DNA of 37,888 nt from an uncultured Clostridia bacterium (GTDB taxonomy: Bacteria > Bacillota > Clostridia > UBA1212 > UBA1255): NCBI GenBank assembly GCA_947625435.1, contig CANQOI010000020.1, positions 1 to 37,888 on the forward strand. The letters run 5' to 3'. Position 1 is the first letter of the stretch. Every line of letters starts with the position of its first letter. The translations under genes and the position numbers were made by a program. Below, in pieces: positions 28,843 to 37,415 of this stretch. The notes under the pieces are model-generated. The model was not told the origin of the DNA. It saw nothing but the letters and a program-made list of their open reading frames with translations, and ran no database searches.

Positions 28843-30747
28843 ATGGGAATTTGTTTCGGAAATTACGATATAGCCGTTATAGGCGCGGGACACGCGGGCT
28901 GCGAGGCGGCAATGGCGTGCGCGCGCATGGGTTTTAAGACGGTCATATTTGCCGTGAATATAGACAGCATAGCCAATATGGCGTGCAATCCGAGTATAGG
29001 AGGTACCGCAAAAGGCCAGCTCGTGAGGGAAATAGACGCTCTGGGAGGCGTTATGGGTAAAATGGCGGACAAGACCGCCATACAGACAAAGCTTCTCAAC
29101 AAGGCAAAAGGCCCCGCCGTGTATTCGCCTCGCGCGCAGATTGACAGAAGGCAGTACCAGACGGAAATGAAGCATCTTCTGGAGCTTCAGGACAATTTAG
29201 ATCTTAAACAGGCGGAGATAACGGAAATACTCACCGAAACGGACGGCTCGGGCGCAAAGCGCGTGACCGGGGTCGTGACGCATCTCGGCGCGGAATACAG
29301 GTGCAGATGCGCCGTAGTATGCACCGGAACGTACTTAAAAGGGCGCGTCATAATAGGAGAGCACAGCTACAGCAGCGGGCCCGACGGGCATTTTCCCGCA
29401 AATAAGCTCTCGGACTGCCTGAAGGAATTGGGTTTTACGCTCATACGGCTCAAGACGGGAACGCCGCCGAGAGTGAACAGAAGGAGCGTGGATTTCAGCA
29501 AGACAGAGCCGCAGTACGGGGACGGGAAGCCTTTCTCATTTTCGTTTGACGAGGATGCGCCCCAAAGAGAGGAACTTCTGTGTTATCTCACGCACACAAA
29601 CGCGCGCACGCATGAGATAATCAAGTCGAACCTGCACCGTTCGCCTCTGTATAACGGCCTTATAGAAGGAGTCGGTCCCCGCTACTGTCCGTCGATAGAG
29701 GATAAAGTGATGCGTTTTGCCGACAAAGAGCGGCATCAGCTATTCATAGAGCCCATGGGCAGGGACACGGAGGAGATGTACGTACAGGGAATGTCTTCAA
29801 GTCTCCCGGAGGATGTACAGTGCGAATTCATACATTCGATAGCCGGCCTTGAAAATGCGTCCATAATGAGGCCCGCGTATGCCATCGAGTATGACGCCAT
29901 AGACGCAAGGCAGCTCAGACTGTCGCTGGAGAGCCGCGATATAAGCGGACTGTTCTGCGCGGGGCAGATAAACGGATCGTCCGGATACGAGGAAGCCGCG
30001 GCGCAGGGCATCATGGCGGGAATAAATGCCGCGCGCAAGCTGCAGGGAAAGGAACCGCTCATAATAGACCGTTCTGAGGGCTATATAGGCGTGCTCATAG
30101 ACGATCTCGTAACGCGGGGAACTAAGGAGCCGTACAGGATGATGACGTCCCGAGCGGAATACAGGCTCGTATTGAGGCAGGACAACGCAGACAGCAGGCT
30201 CACCGAAAAGGGTTACGAGGCGGGGCTCATATCGGAAGAGAGATATGAGCGTTTCAGGCGTAAAACGGAGCATATCTCGGGTGAGATCGCACGGCTTAAA
30301 AATACATATATATCACCGACCGACAGGACAAACGATATGATCAAAAGAGCGGGAGGCGCGCCTCTTAAGAGCGGGTGCGCGCTCGCAGAGCTTTTAAAGA
30401 GGCCGGAGATAAGCTATGAGATGCTGCAGGAAATAGAAGGAAAGAAAACGGAGCTTTCGTTCCGGGAGGCCGAGCAGGTAGAGATATCGGTAAAATATGA
30501 GGGATATATCAGCCGTCAGGAGGCTCAGATAAGACAGTTCCGAAAGCTTGAGAAAAGGAGCCTGCCCGTGCCTTTCGACTACGGAACGGTAGACAATATA
30601 TCAACAGAGGCCCGCGAAAAGCTCACAAGGATACAGCCCGAGTCGCTGGGACAGGCAAGCAGGATAACGGGCGTTTCACCGGCGGACATAACGGCGCTCA
30701 TGATCTATCTTAATATTAAGGAGAGAGACGGGCATGATGAGTCCTGA
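28843..30747 (+). CDS. mnmG: tRNA uridine-34 modification enzyme MnmG (GidA)
   Basis: The 634-residue FAD protein partners MnmE. The dinucleotide fold is at the start (DIAVIGAGHAGCEAAMACAR), followed by NPSIGGTAKGQLVREIDALGG, GTYLKGRVIIGE, and the later FCAGQINGSSGYEEAAAQG block. It begins 15 bases after mnmE and overlaps rsmG by 14 bases. Confidence 0.97.
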   Translation: MGICFGNYDIAVIGAGHAGCEAAMACARMGFKTVIFAVNIDSIANMACNPSIGGTAKGQLVREIDALGGVMGKMADKTAIQTKLLNKAKGPAVYSPRAQIDRRQYQTEMKHLLELQDNLDLKQAEITEILTETDGSGAKRVTGVVTHLGAEYRCRCAVVCTGTYLKGRVIIGEHSYSSGPDGHFPANKLSDCLKELGFTLIRLKTGTPPRVNRRSVDFSKTEPQYGDGKPFSFSFDEDAPQREELLCYLTHTNARTHEIIKSNLHRSPLYNGLIEGVGPRYCPSIEDKVMRFADKERHQLFIEPMGRDTEEMYVQGMSSSLPEDVQCEFIHSIAGLENASIMRPAYAIEYDAIDARQLRLSLESRDISGLFCAGQINGSSGYEEAAAQGIMAGINAARKLQGKEPLIIDRSEGYIGVLIDDLVTRGTKEPYRMMTSRAEYRLVLRQDNADSRLTEKGYEAGLISEERYERFRRKTEHISGEIARLKNTYISPTDRTNDMIKRAGGAPLKSGCALAELLKRPEISYEMLQEIEGKKTELSFREAEQVEISVKYEGYISRQEAQIRQFRKLEKRSLPVPFDYGTVDNISTEAREKLTRIQPESLGQASRITGVSPADITALMIYLNIKERDGHDES

Positions 30748-31459
30748 CACCAAAGAGCTTTTGCGCCGCGCCGCAGACAGCGTGACCGGTATAAAGGGCG
30801 CGCTCACGCGTGGGCAAGCGGAAAAATTTGACAGATACGGGGATATTTTACTCAGATGGAACAGCGTCATGAATCTGACCGCCGTAACGGACGAAAGGGA
30901 AATAGTCATAAAGCACTATGCCGACAGCCTGACCGCGCTCAAATATACGGACAGATGCGGCGCGCGTAATTTCGCGGATATAGGGACCGGAGCGGGCTTT
31001 CCGGGCATACCCGTTAAGATAATGAGACCTGAGCTCGATGTGCTGCTTATCGACTCTCTCGGGAAAAGGGTGAATTTTCTGAACGAAGTCATATCGGAGC
31101 TGGGGCTTAAGGGTATACGCGCGGTCCACGCGAGGGCGGAGGACGCGGGAAGAGATACCGCATTCAGAGAAAGATTTGACTGCGCCGCCGCGAGGGCAGT
31201 GGCGCCTATGAATATCTTACTTGAGTACTGCATGCCGTTTGTAAGGAAGAACGGCACTTTTATAGCCATGAAGGGCTCCTCCGAGGAGACGGACTTTTCG
31301 AATGCTCTTGCCGAGCTTAAGGGCAAGATACTGTCGGACGACACATTTACTCTCCCCGAAAGCGATTACACGAGACGTATAATATGCATATCTAAAACTG
31401 ACTTTTTATCGACGCGCTACCCGCGGCAGGCCGGGATTCCGAAGAAAAAACCGTTGTAA
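30734..31459 (+). CDS. rsmG: 16S rRNA (guanine-527-N7) methyltransferase RsmG (GidB)
   Basis: The protein is 241 residues long. The SAM-binding motif FADIGTGAGFPGIPVKI and the upstream NLTAVTDEREIVIKHYADSL are typical. It methylates G527 of 16S rRNA; loss gives low-level streptomycin resistance in relatives. The start lies within the end of mnmG after an AAGGAG site, so the genes are coupled. A probable terminator follows about 60 bases after the stop. Confidence 0.95.
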   Translation: MMSPDTKELLRRAADSVTGIKGALTRGQAEKFDRYGDILLRWNSVMNLTAVTDEREIVIKHYADSLTALKYTDRCGARNFADIGTGAGFPGIPVKIMRPELDVLLIDSLGKRVNFLNEVISELGLKGIRAVHARAEDAGRDTAFRERFDCAAARAVAPMNILLEYCMPFVRKNGTFIAMKGSSEETDFSNALAELKGKILSDDTFTLPESDYTRRIICISKTDFLSTRYPRQAGIPKKKPL

Positions 31460-31517
31460 AACGGTGAAAAACGACGAATCATTGTACGGATACGGTGTAT
31501 GAGTCGGTAAAAAGTGC

Positions 31518-31549
31518 GGAACGGACGCGGTCCGGAACCTTTATTTTTT
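31518..31549 (+). terminator. Probable intrinsic terminator after rsmG
   Basis: CGGAC-GCG-GTCCG makes a 5 bp stem with outer GG/CC pairs beyond a small internal loop, followed by TTTATTTTTT. Confidence 0.6.
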
Positions 31550-31606
31550 GAATAAAATGCGATATAAACGTATCAGACGTCCTGATTTCAGAGCGGCGTT
31601 TTATTC
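31550..31606 (+). repeat. Nested inverted repeats in the noc leader
   Basis: GAATAAAA (31550-31557) and TTTTATTC (31599-31606) are perfect inverse arms. Within them ATCAG (31572-31576) and CTGAT (31582-31586) form a second stem. The outer arm ends 4 bases before the AGGAGG site of noc. A TATAAA at 31563-31568, 17 bases after TTTATT, is a possible weak promoter for noc. Confidence 0.5.
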
Positions 31607-31622
31607 TTAAGGAGGGTTAATA

Positions 31623-32630
31623 ATGAATCGTGTTCTAATGCATGAAGCAATCAACGACGGACCGGGACGGGATTACATTACTGAGATCCCGGCTAACAGA
31701 ATAAAGGCGAATCCGTATCAGCCGCGCAAGGAATTCTCGAGGAGTGCGCTATATGATCTGGCAAATTCAATAAAAGAGTACGGCATTTTACAGCCTATCA
31801 CCGTAAGGCCCATAAGAGGGGAGAATACATACCAGCTCATTGCGGGCGAGCGTCGGCTGAGAGCGGCAAAGATCGCGGGACTCTCCACAGTACCGGCCAT
31901 AGTTTATAACGCCTGCGACCATGACGCCGCCGTGATAGCGCTCATTGAAAATTTACAGAGGGAGAATCTCAGCTTCCTCGAAGAAGCTGAGGGCTATTAC
32001 AGTCTGCTCACGGATCACGGCATGACCCAGGAGGAAATAGCGCATAAGGTGGGCAAGAGCCAGTCCGCTATCGCAAACAAGGTAAGGCTTCTGAAGCTCC
32101 CGCCCATGGTGAAGAAGATACTGTGCGACAACAAGCTTTCGGAGCGCCACGCACGCGCTCTGCTCCGCATGTACGACGAGCAGCTGCAGCTCAAGGCTTT
32201 GAAAATAATATGCGAAAGGCACTGCAGCGTTAAAGAGGCGGAGGAAATAATCGACAGACTCATTGAAGAGCACAACAAAAAGAACGGGATCCCCGGCTGC
32301 GTGCCGCTGCAGCTTTCTCAGGGCCAGTCCGGAGCGGCCGCTGCATCCGCCGCGGACTTTTTGTCGGGGCGCGATAATATACAGAAGAGCAAAAAGGGGA
32401 ATGTCAAATTCGTTGTGCGCGACATCAAGATATTCGTAAATACGATCAAACAGACCGTTTCTCTCCTGAAACGGTCGGGCGTGGAGGCAAAGGCCGCCCA
32501 GTTCGACAGGGGAGATTATTATGAATTTGTGATAAGGATACCTAAGCAGGCGAACGGGCTCGTTATAAACGGGGGCATAGAAGCTTCGGTAAGAGGCCCG
32601 TCACTGCTCACCGAGAAGGGCGTGATATAA
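31623..32630 (+). CDS. noc: Nucleoid occlusion protein Noc (ParB paralogue)
   Basis: This is a 335-residue ParB-like clamp. It shows the CTP motif AGERRLRAAKIAGL, ENLQRENLSFLEEAEG, and a helix-turn-helix with GKSQSAIANKVRLLKLPP followed by LSERHARALL. Gln, Lys, Lys and Arg at the four specificity positions are those of Noc rather than ParB (compare 16905-17786). Bacillus noc also follows rsmG, which supports the call. Noc blocks septation over the nucleoid. The first residues (MNRVLMHEAINDG) do not look like the strong amphipathic membrane helix of Bacillus Noc, so membrane binding is uncertain. parA does not follow; gyrA does. Confidence 0.88.
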   Translation: MNRVLMHEAINDGPGRDYITEIPANRIKANPYQPRKEFSRSALYDLANSIKEYGILQPITVRPIRGENTYQLIAGERRLRAAKIAGLSTVPAIVYNACDHDAAVIALIENLQRENLSFLEEAEGYYSLLTDHGMTQEEIAHKVGKSQSAIANKVRLLKLPPMVKKILCDNKLSERHARALLRMYDEQLQLKALKIICERHCSVKEAEEIIDRLIEEHNKKNGIPGCVPLQLSQGQSGAAAASAADFLSGRDNIQKSKKGNVKFVVRDIKIFVNTIKQTVSLLKRSGVEAKAAQFDRGDYYEFVIRIPKQANGLVINGGIEASVRGPSLLTEKGVI

Positions 32631-32636
32631 ATAAGG

Positions 32637-32660
32637 CGGCAGCCTCCGGAGGCCGTTTTT
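32637..32660 (+). terminator. Probable intrinsic terminator after noc
   Basis: CGGC (32637-32640) pairs with GCCG (32652-32655) around an AG/AG internal loop and CC/GG pairs, followed by five T. It begins 7 bases after the noc stop. Confidence 0.6.
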
Positions 32661-32671
32661 ACATTATACAA

Positions 32672-32700
32672 TGGACTTTTGAGCGCAAAAGTGGTAGAAT
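32672..32700 (+). promoter_or_regulatory. Probable gyrA promoter
   Basis: TGGACT (32672-32677) and TAGAAT (32695-32700) are 17 bases apart. The leader is about 50 bases and ends with an AAGGAG ribosome site. With the preceding terminator, this makes gyrA a separate unit from noc. Confidence 0.68.
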
Positions 32701-32755
32701 AACACGGATATTTTAAGAGTACTTATTACACATTCCATGAAGGAGTTTTACCATA

Positions 32756-35371
32756 ATGAGTGAAGAGATTACCACAGAAGCTTCGGAAGCCGCGAATAAT
32801 ATTTTACCCGTAGACATCGTCAGGGAGATGAAGAAGTCTTTCATAGACTATTCAATGAGCGTTATCGTGGACAGGGCGCTTCCGGATGTAAGGGACGGAC
32901 TTAAGCCGGTTCACAGACGTATCATATACTCGATGTTCGAGCAGGGTTATACGCCGGATCAGGCATACAGGAAATCCGCGAGAGTAGTCGGCGATGTAAT
33001 GGGAAAATATCACCCTCACGGCGACGCAGCGATCTATGACAGTATGGTCCGTCTCGCACAGGACTTTTCAATGAGGCACACTCTCGTGGACGGAAACGGA
33101 AACTTCGGTTCGAGAGACGGAGATCCGCCGGCCGCTTCACGTTACACGGAAGCCAGGATGTCGAAGCTCTCCATGGAAATGGTGGCCGACATAAACAAGG
33201 ACACCGTGGACTTCAGACCGAATTACGACGAGCACGAAACAGAGCCCTGCGTGCTGCCCGCCCGTTTTCCGAATATGCTCGTAAACGGATCGTCGGGCAT
33301 AGCCGTGGGCATGGCGACGAACATTCCGCCTCATAATCTCGGAGAGGTGATAGACGGCGTGATTCAGGTGATAGACAATCCGGAGATAACCGTAGATGAG
33401 CTCATGCAGTACATAAAAGGGCCCGATTTTCCCACCGCCGCCAATATACTCGGCATACAGGGCATACGCGAGGCGTACAGGACGGGTCGAGGCAAGATAC
33501 TCGTAAGAGCCGAGGCTCAGATAGAGGAAATGCCCAATAACAGGCACCGCATCGTTGTCACGGAAATACCGTATCAGGTGAATAACGCAAGGCTCGTAGA
33601 GAAGATAGCAGATCTTGTAAAGGACAAGCGTATAGACAGCATAAGCGCGCTTCGCGACGAATATTCGAAGGCCGGCATACGCATAGTGATAGAGCTTAAA
33701 AGGGATGCGAACCCCAATGTTGTGCTCAACCAGCTTTATCAGTATACATCCATGCAGGAAGCGTTCAATGTGAACATGCTCGCGCTAATTCCCACGGCGG
33801 ACGGCAAATCCCAGCCGCAGCTCGTTAATCTTAAGGATGCGCTTGTTTATTACATAGATCACCAGAAAAATGTGGTCACGAGACGCACGCAGTTCGATCT
33901 CAATAAGGCGCTCGACAGGGCGCACATTTTAGAGGGAACACTCATCGCTCTCGACCATATCGATGAGATAATAAATATCATACGATCATCAGCCACGGAG
34001 CCGCAGGCGAAGGAAGGCATGATGGGGAGGTTCGGCTTCACGGAGCGGCAGGCTCAATACATAATAGATATGCGTCTGGGACGCCTCACCGGAATAGAGA
34101 GAGATAAGGTTTTACAGGAATACGAGGAGAAACAGAAGGAGATAGCCAACTACAGGAGCATTCTCGAGAACGAATCTCTCCTTATGGGTATCATAAAGGA
34201 CGAGCTGTTGGCGATAAAGAGCGCGTACGCGGATCCGCGGAGGACACGCATCGTGCCGTACGAGGGTGAGATAGACATAGACGACCTCATACACGAGCAG
34301 GATGTGGCCGTTACTCTTACTCATTCCGGGTATGTGAAACGTACTCCCGCCGCCACATATAAGGCGCAGAGACGGGGCGGCCGCGGCATCATGGGACTCA
34401 GCATGCGCGAAGAGGATTTTGTGAAGAACCTTCTTATAACGTCCTCCCACAGTAAAATGCTCTTCATAACAAATATGGGACGCGTTTACACGCTTAAAGC
34501 GTATGAGATACCGGATGCGGGAAGAACGGCCAAGGGCATTGCAATCGTCAACCTGCTACAGCTCGGACCCGACGAGAAGGTTGCCACTATGATACCGATA
34601 AGCAGCTTTGAAGACGGCAAATATATCATTATGGCCACAAAAGAAGGCATTGTGAAGAAAACTGAGCTTAAAGAGTACTCGAACATACGTAAAGGCGGCC
34701 TTATAGCGCTGGATCTGAGAGACGGAGACGAGCTCATAAATGCGTGTCTCGTGAATGAGGATCAGGATATCATGATAGTTACGAGAAAGGGTATGTCCAT
34801 ACGCTTCTCGGAAAAGGATGTACGCGCTACGGGGCGCGCTTCGATAGGCGTGAGAGGCATAATGCTGCGTGAAGGCGATCATGTCATAGGCATGGATATA
34901 TGCAGTGACGATAAGTCTCTGCTCATAATAACGGAGAAGGGCTTCGGAAAGCGCACCGACATATCGGAATACAGAATACAGTCGCGCGGCGGAAAAGGGC
35001 TGCTCACTTATAAGATATCCGAAAAGACAGGCGAGCTCACGGGCATGATGATGGTGGACGATTCAAACGATGTCATGCTCATTACGAGCGAGGGCGTTAT
35101 AATAAGGATACACGCTTCCGATATAAGCGAGATAGGCCGTAACACGAGCGGTGTGAAACTCATGCGCACCGCCGACGATAATCGCATAGTAAGCTCCGCA
35201 AGGACAGACCGCGAAGAGGATACAACAGACGATGCAAGAGAAGATTCTATCGGCGAAGATGCCGCCGCGGAGGAAACTGTTGATACGGCAGAAGCCGGCG
35301 AAACAAAAGCAGCCGCTTCTGACGAAGCAGCTGCCGGAAGAGATGTTCTCGATAAGCTCGGAATAGAATAA
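32756..35371 (+). CDS. gyrA: DNA gyrase subunit A
   Basis: The protein has 871 residues. It contains the breakage-reunion domain with the catalytic tyrosine Tyr130 in SRYTEAR, and the C-terminal wrapping domain with the GyrA box QRRGGRG, which marks gyrase rather than topoisomerase IV. The quinolone region reads [14 protein letters not shown]: Ala91 stands where Escherichia coli has Ser83, while Asp95 (Asp87 equivalent) is kept. After the propeller there is an acidic, Ala-rich tail (about 820-871). gyrB lies across the origin at 18669-20588, not beside it. Confidence 0.97.
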   Translation: MSEEITTEASEAANNILPVDIVREMKKSFIDYSMSVIVDRALPDVRDGLKPVHRRIIYSMFEQGYTPDQAYRKSARVVGDVMGKYHPHGDAAIYDSMVRLAQDFSMRHTLVDGNGNFGSRDGDPPAASRYTEARMSKLSMEMVADINKDTVDFRPNYDEHETEPCVLPARFPNMLVNGSSGIAVGMATNIPPHNLGEVIDGVIQVIDNPEITVDELMQYIKGPDFPTAANILGIQGIREAYRTGRGKILVRAEAQIEEMPNNRHRIVVTEIPYQVNNARLVEKIADLVKDKRIDSISALRDEYSKAGIRIVIELKRDANPNVVLNQLYQYTSMQEAFNVNMLALIPTADGKSQPQLVNLKDALVYYIDHQKNVVTRRTQFDLNKALDRAHILEGTLIALDHIDEIINIIRSSATEPQAKEGMMGRFGFTERQAQYIIDMRLGRLTGIERDKVLQEYEEKQKEIANYRSILENESLLMGIIKDELLAIKSAYADPRRTRIVPYEGEIDIDDLIHEQDVAVTLTHSGYVKRTPAATYKAQRRGGRGIMGLSMREEDFVKNLLITSSHSKMLFITNMGRVYTLKAYEIPDAGRTAKGIAIVNLLQLGPDEKVATMIPISSFEDGKYIIMATKEGIVKKTELKEYSNIRKGGLIALDLRDGDELINACLVNEDQDIMIVTRKGMSIRFSEKDVRATGRASIGVRGIMLREGDHVIGMDICSDDKSLLIITEKGFGKRTDISEYRIQSRGGKGLLTYKISEKTGELTGMMMVDDSNDVMLITSEGVIIRIHASDISEIGRNTSGVKLMRTADDNRIVSSARTDREEDTTDDAREDSIGEDAAAEETVDTAEAGETKAAASDEAAAGRDVLDKLGIE

Positions 35372-35385
35372 AATATATCTGTTTG

Positions 35386-36531
35386 TTACAGGAGCCGTTT
35401 TCCGTCTGCGAAAACGGCTTTTACTTTATGGAATACCTCAAAAGGAGACCCTTCGGTGATGACAGCGTCGGCGTCCTTGCCCGTTTCAAGCGACCCTACG
35501 CGGTCGCCTACTCCCGCGTGCCTTGCCGCGTTGATCGTGATAGCTTTAAGGGCGTCGAAGGGATCCATGCCGGCGTTTATCGCCATGCCTGCGCAAAGCG
35601 GCAGATACTGCTGAGGTATGACGGAGTTGTCGGTAATTATGGACACGTCGCACCCGGCTGAAGCAAGGACTCCCGGCGTTGTCCAGCTCTTGTTCTGAAG
35701 CTCGAATTTTGAAGCATGTGTGAGGGTGGGCCCCACCGCGAGAGGAACATGTTCCTTTGCCAGCTCGTCTGCTATGAGATGACCCTCCGTTACGTGCTCT
35801 AAAGTTATATTTACGCCGAATTCATGTGCTATGCGAAGCGCCGTGAAAATGTCGTTTGCCTGGTGGGCGTGGGCTTTAAGAGGTATCTTCTTATCCAGAA
35901 CGGGGATCAGCGCCTCCATTTTCATATCAAACTTGGGCATTTTTGAAATATCGCCTGCGGCGGCCTCCTTGCGTTCTCTGTAATCGGCGGCCTCAAAGAG
36001 GGCGCGGCGCAGTATGGCGGCCGTTGACATGCGCGTTGAATCGCATTTGTCCTTATAACAGCGCTTGGGATTCTCGCCGAAGGCGCACTTCATGGCAGCC
36101 TCCGCCTTGACAGTCATGCTGTCTACGCGCTTGCCCGCGGTTTTGATCACCGTGAAAGTGCCGCCCAGGACATTGGCGCTTCCCGGCCCCGTGCACACCG
36201 TCGTTATGCCGGCTTCTCTCGCCGCCGCAAAGCTCGGGTCCATAGGATTTATGCCGTCGATGGCACGCAGCTGAGGACAGCATATATCGTTCATTTCGTT
36301 GTAATCGTGTCCTTCGTAGCCTATCCCGTAGCCGTCAAGACCGATATGTGTGTGCGCGTCAACAAAGCCCGGCCACACGTCGAGACCCGAGGCGTCAAAT
36401 ACATCGCAGCCCTCGGGCGCCGGAAGGCCGCTTCCTATGGCGGCTATTTTCCCGTCTTCCATTAAAATATCCGATATGTAGGGTTCTCTTCGTACCGCGT
36501 CGTGGATGTTTCCGTTTCTGATAAGTGTCAT
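35386..36531 (-). CDS. Amidohydrolase family protein (imidazolonepropionase-like)
   Basis: This 381-residue enzyme has an amidohydrolase fold. Metal-site motifs are DAHTHIG (His60, His62), KAHAHQAND, TLEHVTEGH and ITDNSV. The start (IRNGNIHDAVRREPYISDI) and end (LETGKDADAVITEGSPFEV) are the usual small beta domain of the superfamily. It probably hydrolyses a cyclic amide or a related C-N bond; the substrate is unknown. It lies 24 bases after the YgjP-like gene and converges on gyrA, with its last codons inside the shared hairpin at 35393-35423. Confidence 0.85.
   Translation of the reverse strand: MTLIRNGNIHDAVRREPYISDILMEDGKIAAIGSGLPAPEGCDVFDASGLDVWPGFVDAHTHIGLDGYGIGYEGHDYNEMNDICCPQLRAIDGINPMDPSFAAAREAGITTVCTGPGSANVLGGTFTVIKTAGKRVDSMTVKAEAAMKCAFGENPKRCYKDKCDSTRMSTAAILRRALFEAADYRERKEAAAGDISKMPKFDMKMEALIPVLDKKIPLKAHAHQANDIFTALRIAHEFGVNITLEHVTEGHLIADELAKEHVPLAVGPTLTHASKFELQNKSWTTPGVLASAGCDVSIITDNSVIPQQYLPLCAGMAINAGMDPFDALKAITINAARHAGVGDRVGSLETGKDADAVITEGSPFEVFHKVKAVFADGKRLL
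35393..35423. terminator. gyrA terminator, embedded in the 3' end of the amidohydrolase gene
   Basis: AGCCGTTTT (35393-35401) pairs perfectly with AAAACGGCT (35411-35419), followed by TTTTAC on the gyrA strand. On the minus strand the same hairpin is coding (KAVFADGKRLL). Confidence 0.8.
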
Positions 36532-36555
36532 AAGTATCTTCCTGCCTTTCCGTGA

Positions 36556-37077
36556 TCATTTTTTTAATATTGCTTCTCTTTTTTTATAATCGGGCATAAA
36601 ATACGCGATGAGTCGGTAAAATTCCTTTCCGTGATCTTTATACCGTATATGCGCCAGCTCGTGCACTATCACATAATCTATCGCTTCCTGAGGGTAGAGC
36701 ATCAGTCTGTATGAAAAATTAAGGCTGTTATCCGAGCTGCAGCTTCCGAATCTTTTCTGTGCCGACGATATTTTAACACGGGCCGGATATAGGCCCATGA
36801 TATCGGCAAAATATTTCACGCGAGGGGGTAATCTCGTGTGTGCGGCCTCCTTGAGCCCGCATATCTCGGCTTCTGTGAGAGGTCTTCTGTACGGCGATCC
36901 CATGCGCTCGGATTGACGCGCACGTGCTCTTTCTACCCAATCGGCGTGCGAGCTCACGAATTTCGCTATCTCCTTTTCGGGCGTTCCCCGCGGCGCGCGT
37001 ATCATCACCGATCCGTCCGTACCGACCTCGGCGCACAATGTACGTCTTTTTGAGTAAATTACTGTGTAATCGAACAT
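36556..37077 (-). CDS. YgjP-like zinc metalloprotease (SprT/WLM-type, DUF45)
   Basis: The protein has 173 residues. The zinc motif HELAHIRYKDHG (HExxH plus a third His) and the preceding KISSAQKRFGSCSSDNSLNFSYRL are typical of the YgjP family, as is the N-terminal TPEKEIAKFVSSHADWVERA. Substrates are unknown; some members may act on DNA-protein crosslinks or in stress. I place the start at 37077 because GGAG lies 6 bases upstream and a consensus-like promoter (37108-37136) rules out longer versions. It is followed by the amidohydrolase gene. Confidence 0.85.
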   Translation of the reverse strand: MFDYTVIYSKRRTLCAEVGTDGSVMIRAPRGTPEKEIAKFVSSHADWVERARARQSERMGSPYRRPLTEAEICGLKEAAHTRLPPRVKYFADIMGLYPARVKISSAQKRFGSCSSDNSLNFSYRLMLYPQEAIDYVIVHELAHIRYKDHGKEFYRLIAYFMPDYKKREAILKK

Positions 37078-37107
37078 ACGTTTCTCCATTCGGTAAAATG
37101 CTATATA

Positions 37108-37136
37108 AGTATAGCAGTGCCCGGGGCTTTTTTCAA
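37108..37136 (-). promoter_or_regulatory. Promoter of the YgjP-like / amidohydrolase unit
   Basis: On the minus strand TTGAAA (37136-37131) and TATACT (37113-37108) are 17 bases apart. It is divergent from the tRNA-His promoter about 40 bases away. Confidence 0.75.
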
Positions 37137-37174
37137 CGGCATGAACGCAGCCGCACGCAGCGGAAAATAACATA

Positions 37175-37204
37175 TTGACACAGGTCGCTGAAATAACGTA
37201 TAAT
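37175..37204 (+). promoter_or_regulatory. Promoter of tRNA-His
   Basis: A perfect TTGACA (37175-37180) and a perfect TATAAT (37199-37204) are 18 bases apart, as expected for a strong stable-RNA promoter. Confidence 0.88.
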
Positions 37205-37216
37205 ACTTCCCGCTTG

Positions 37217-37232
37217 TTGCTTATGGAAGCAA
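37217..37232 (+). other. Hairpin in the tRNA-His precursor leader
   Basis: TTGCTT and AAGCAA form a perfect 6 bp stem with an ATGG loop, 23 bases before the mature tRNA. It may guide processing of the leader. Confidence 0.5.
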
Positions 37233-37255
37233 TGTTTCATGGGTGACTTGCTTAT

Positions 37256-37333
37256 GGTGGCTATAGCTCAGCTGGTTAGAGTACCAGGTTGTGGCCCTGG
37301 GGGTCATGGGTTCGAATCCCATTAGCCACCCCA
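37256..37333 (+). tRNA. tRNA-His (anticodon GTG)
   Basis: It folds as a cloverleaf: acceptor GTGGCTA with TAGCCAC, anticodon stem CCAGG/CCTGG with GTG at 37291-37293, and T-loop GGTTCGAATCC. The extra G at position -1 (37256) faces the discriminator C, the hallmark of tRNA-His. CCA (37331-37333) is encoded. Confidence 0.97.
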
Positions 37334-37365
37334 TACTTACCGGGCAAAATAGCCCAAGACCACGA

Positions 37366-37397
37366 AAAACCCCGATCGCCTTATCGGGGTTTTCGCA
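37366..37397. terminator. Terminator after tRNA-His, probably bidirectional
   Basis: AAAACCCCGAT (37366-37376) pairs perfectly with ATCGGGGTTTT (37383-37393). The T run on each strand allows termination of both the tRNA and the convergent ArsR-like gene. Confidence 0.88.
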
Positions 37398-37415
37398 TTT
37401 TGCCGGTCGTCTGTG

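Noticed and set aside
37078-37173. Longer YgjP-like start up to 37173
   Set aside because: A promoter with 17-base spacing lies inside that extension, and GGAG is well placed for 37077.
37256-37333. Possible tRNA-Val-like reading of the clover leaf
   Set aside because: The anticodon loop centres on GTG and the extra 5' G facing the discriminator C is specific to tRNA-His.
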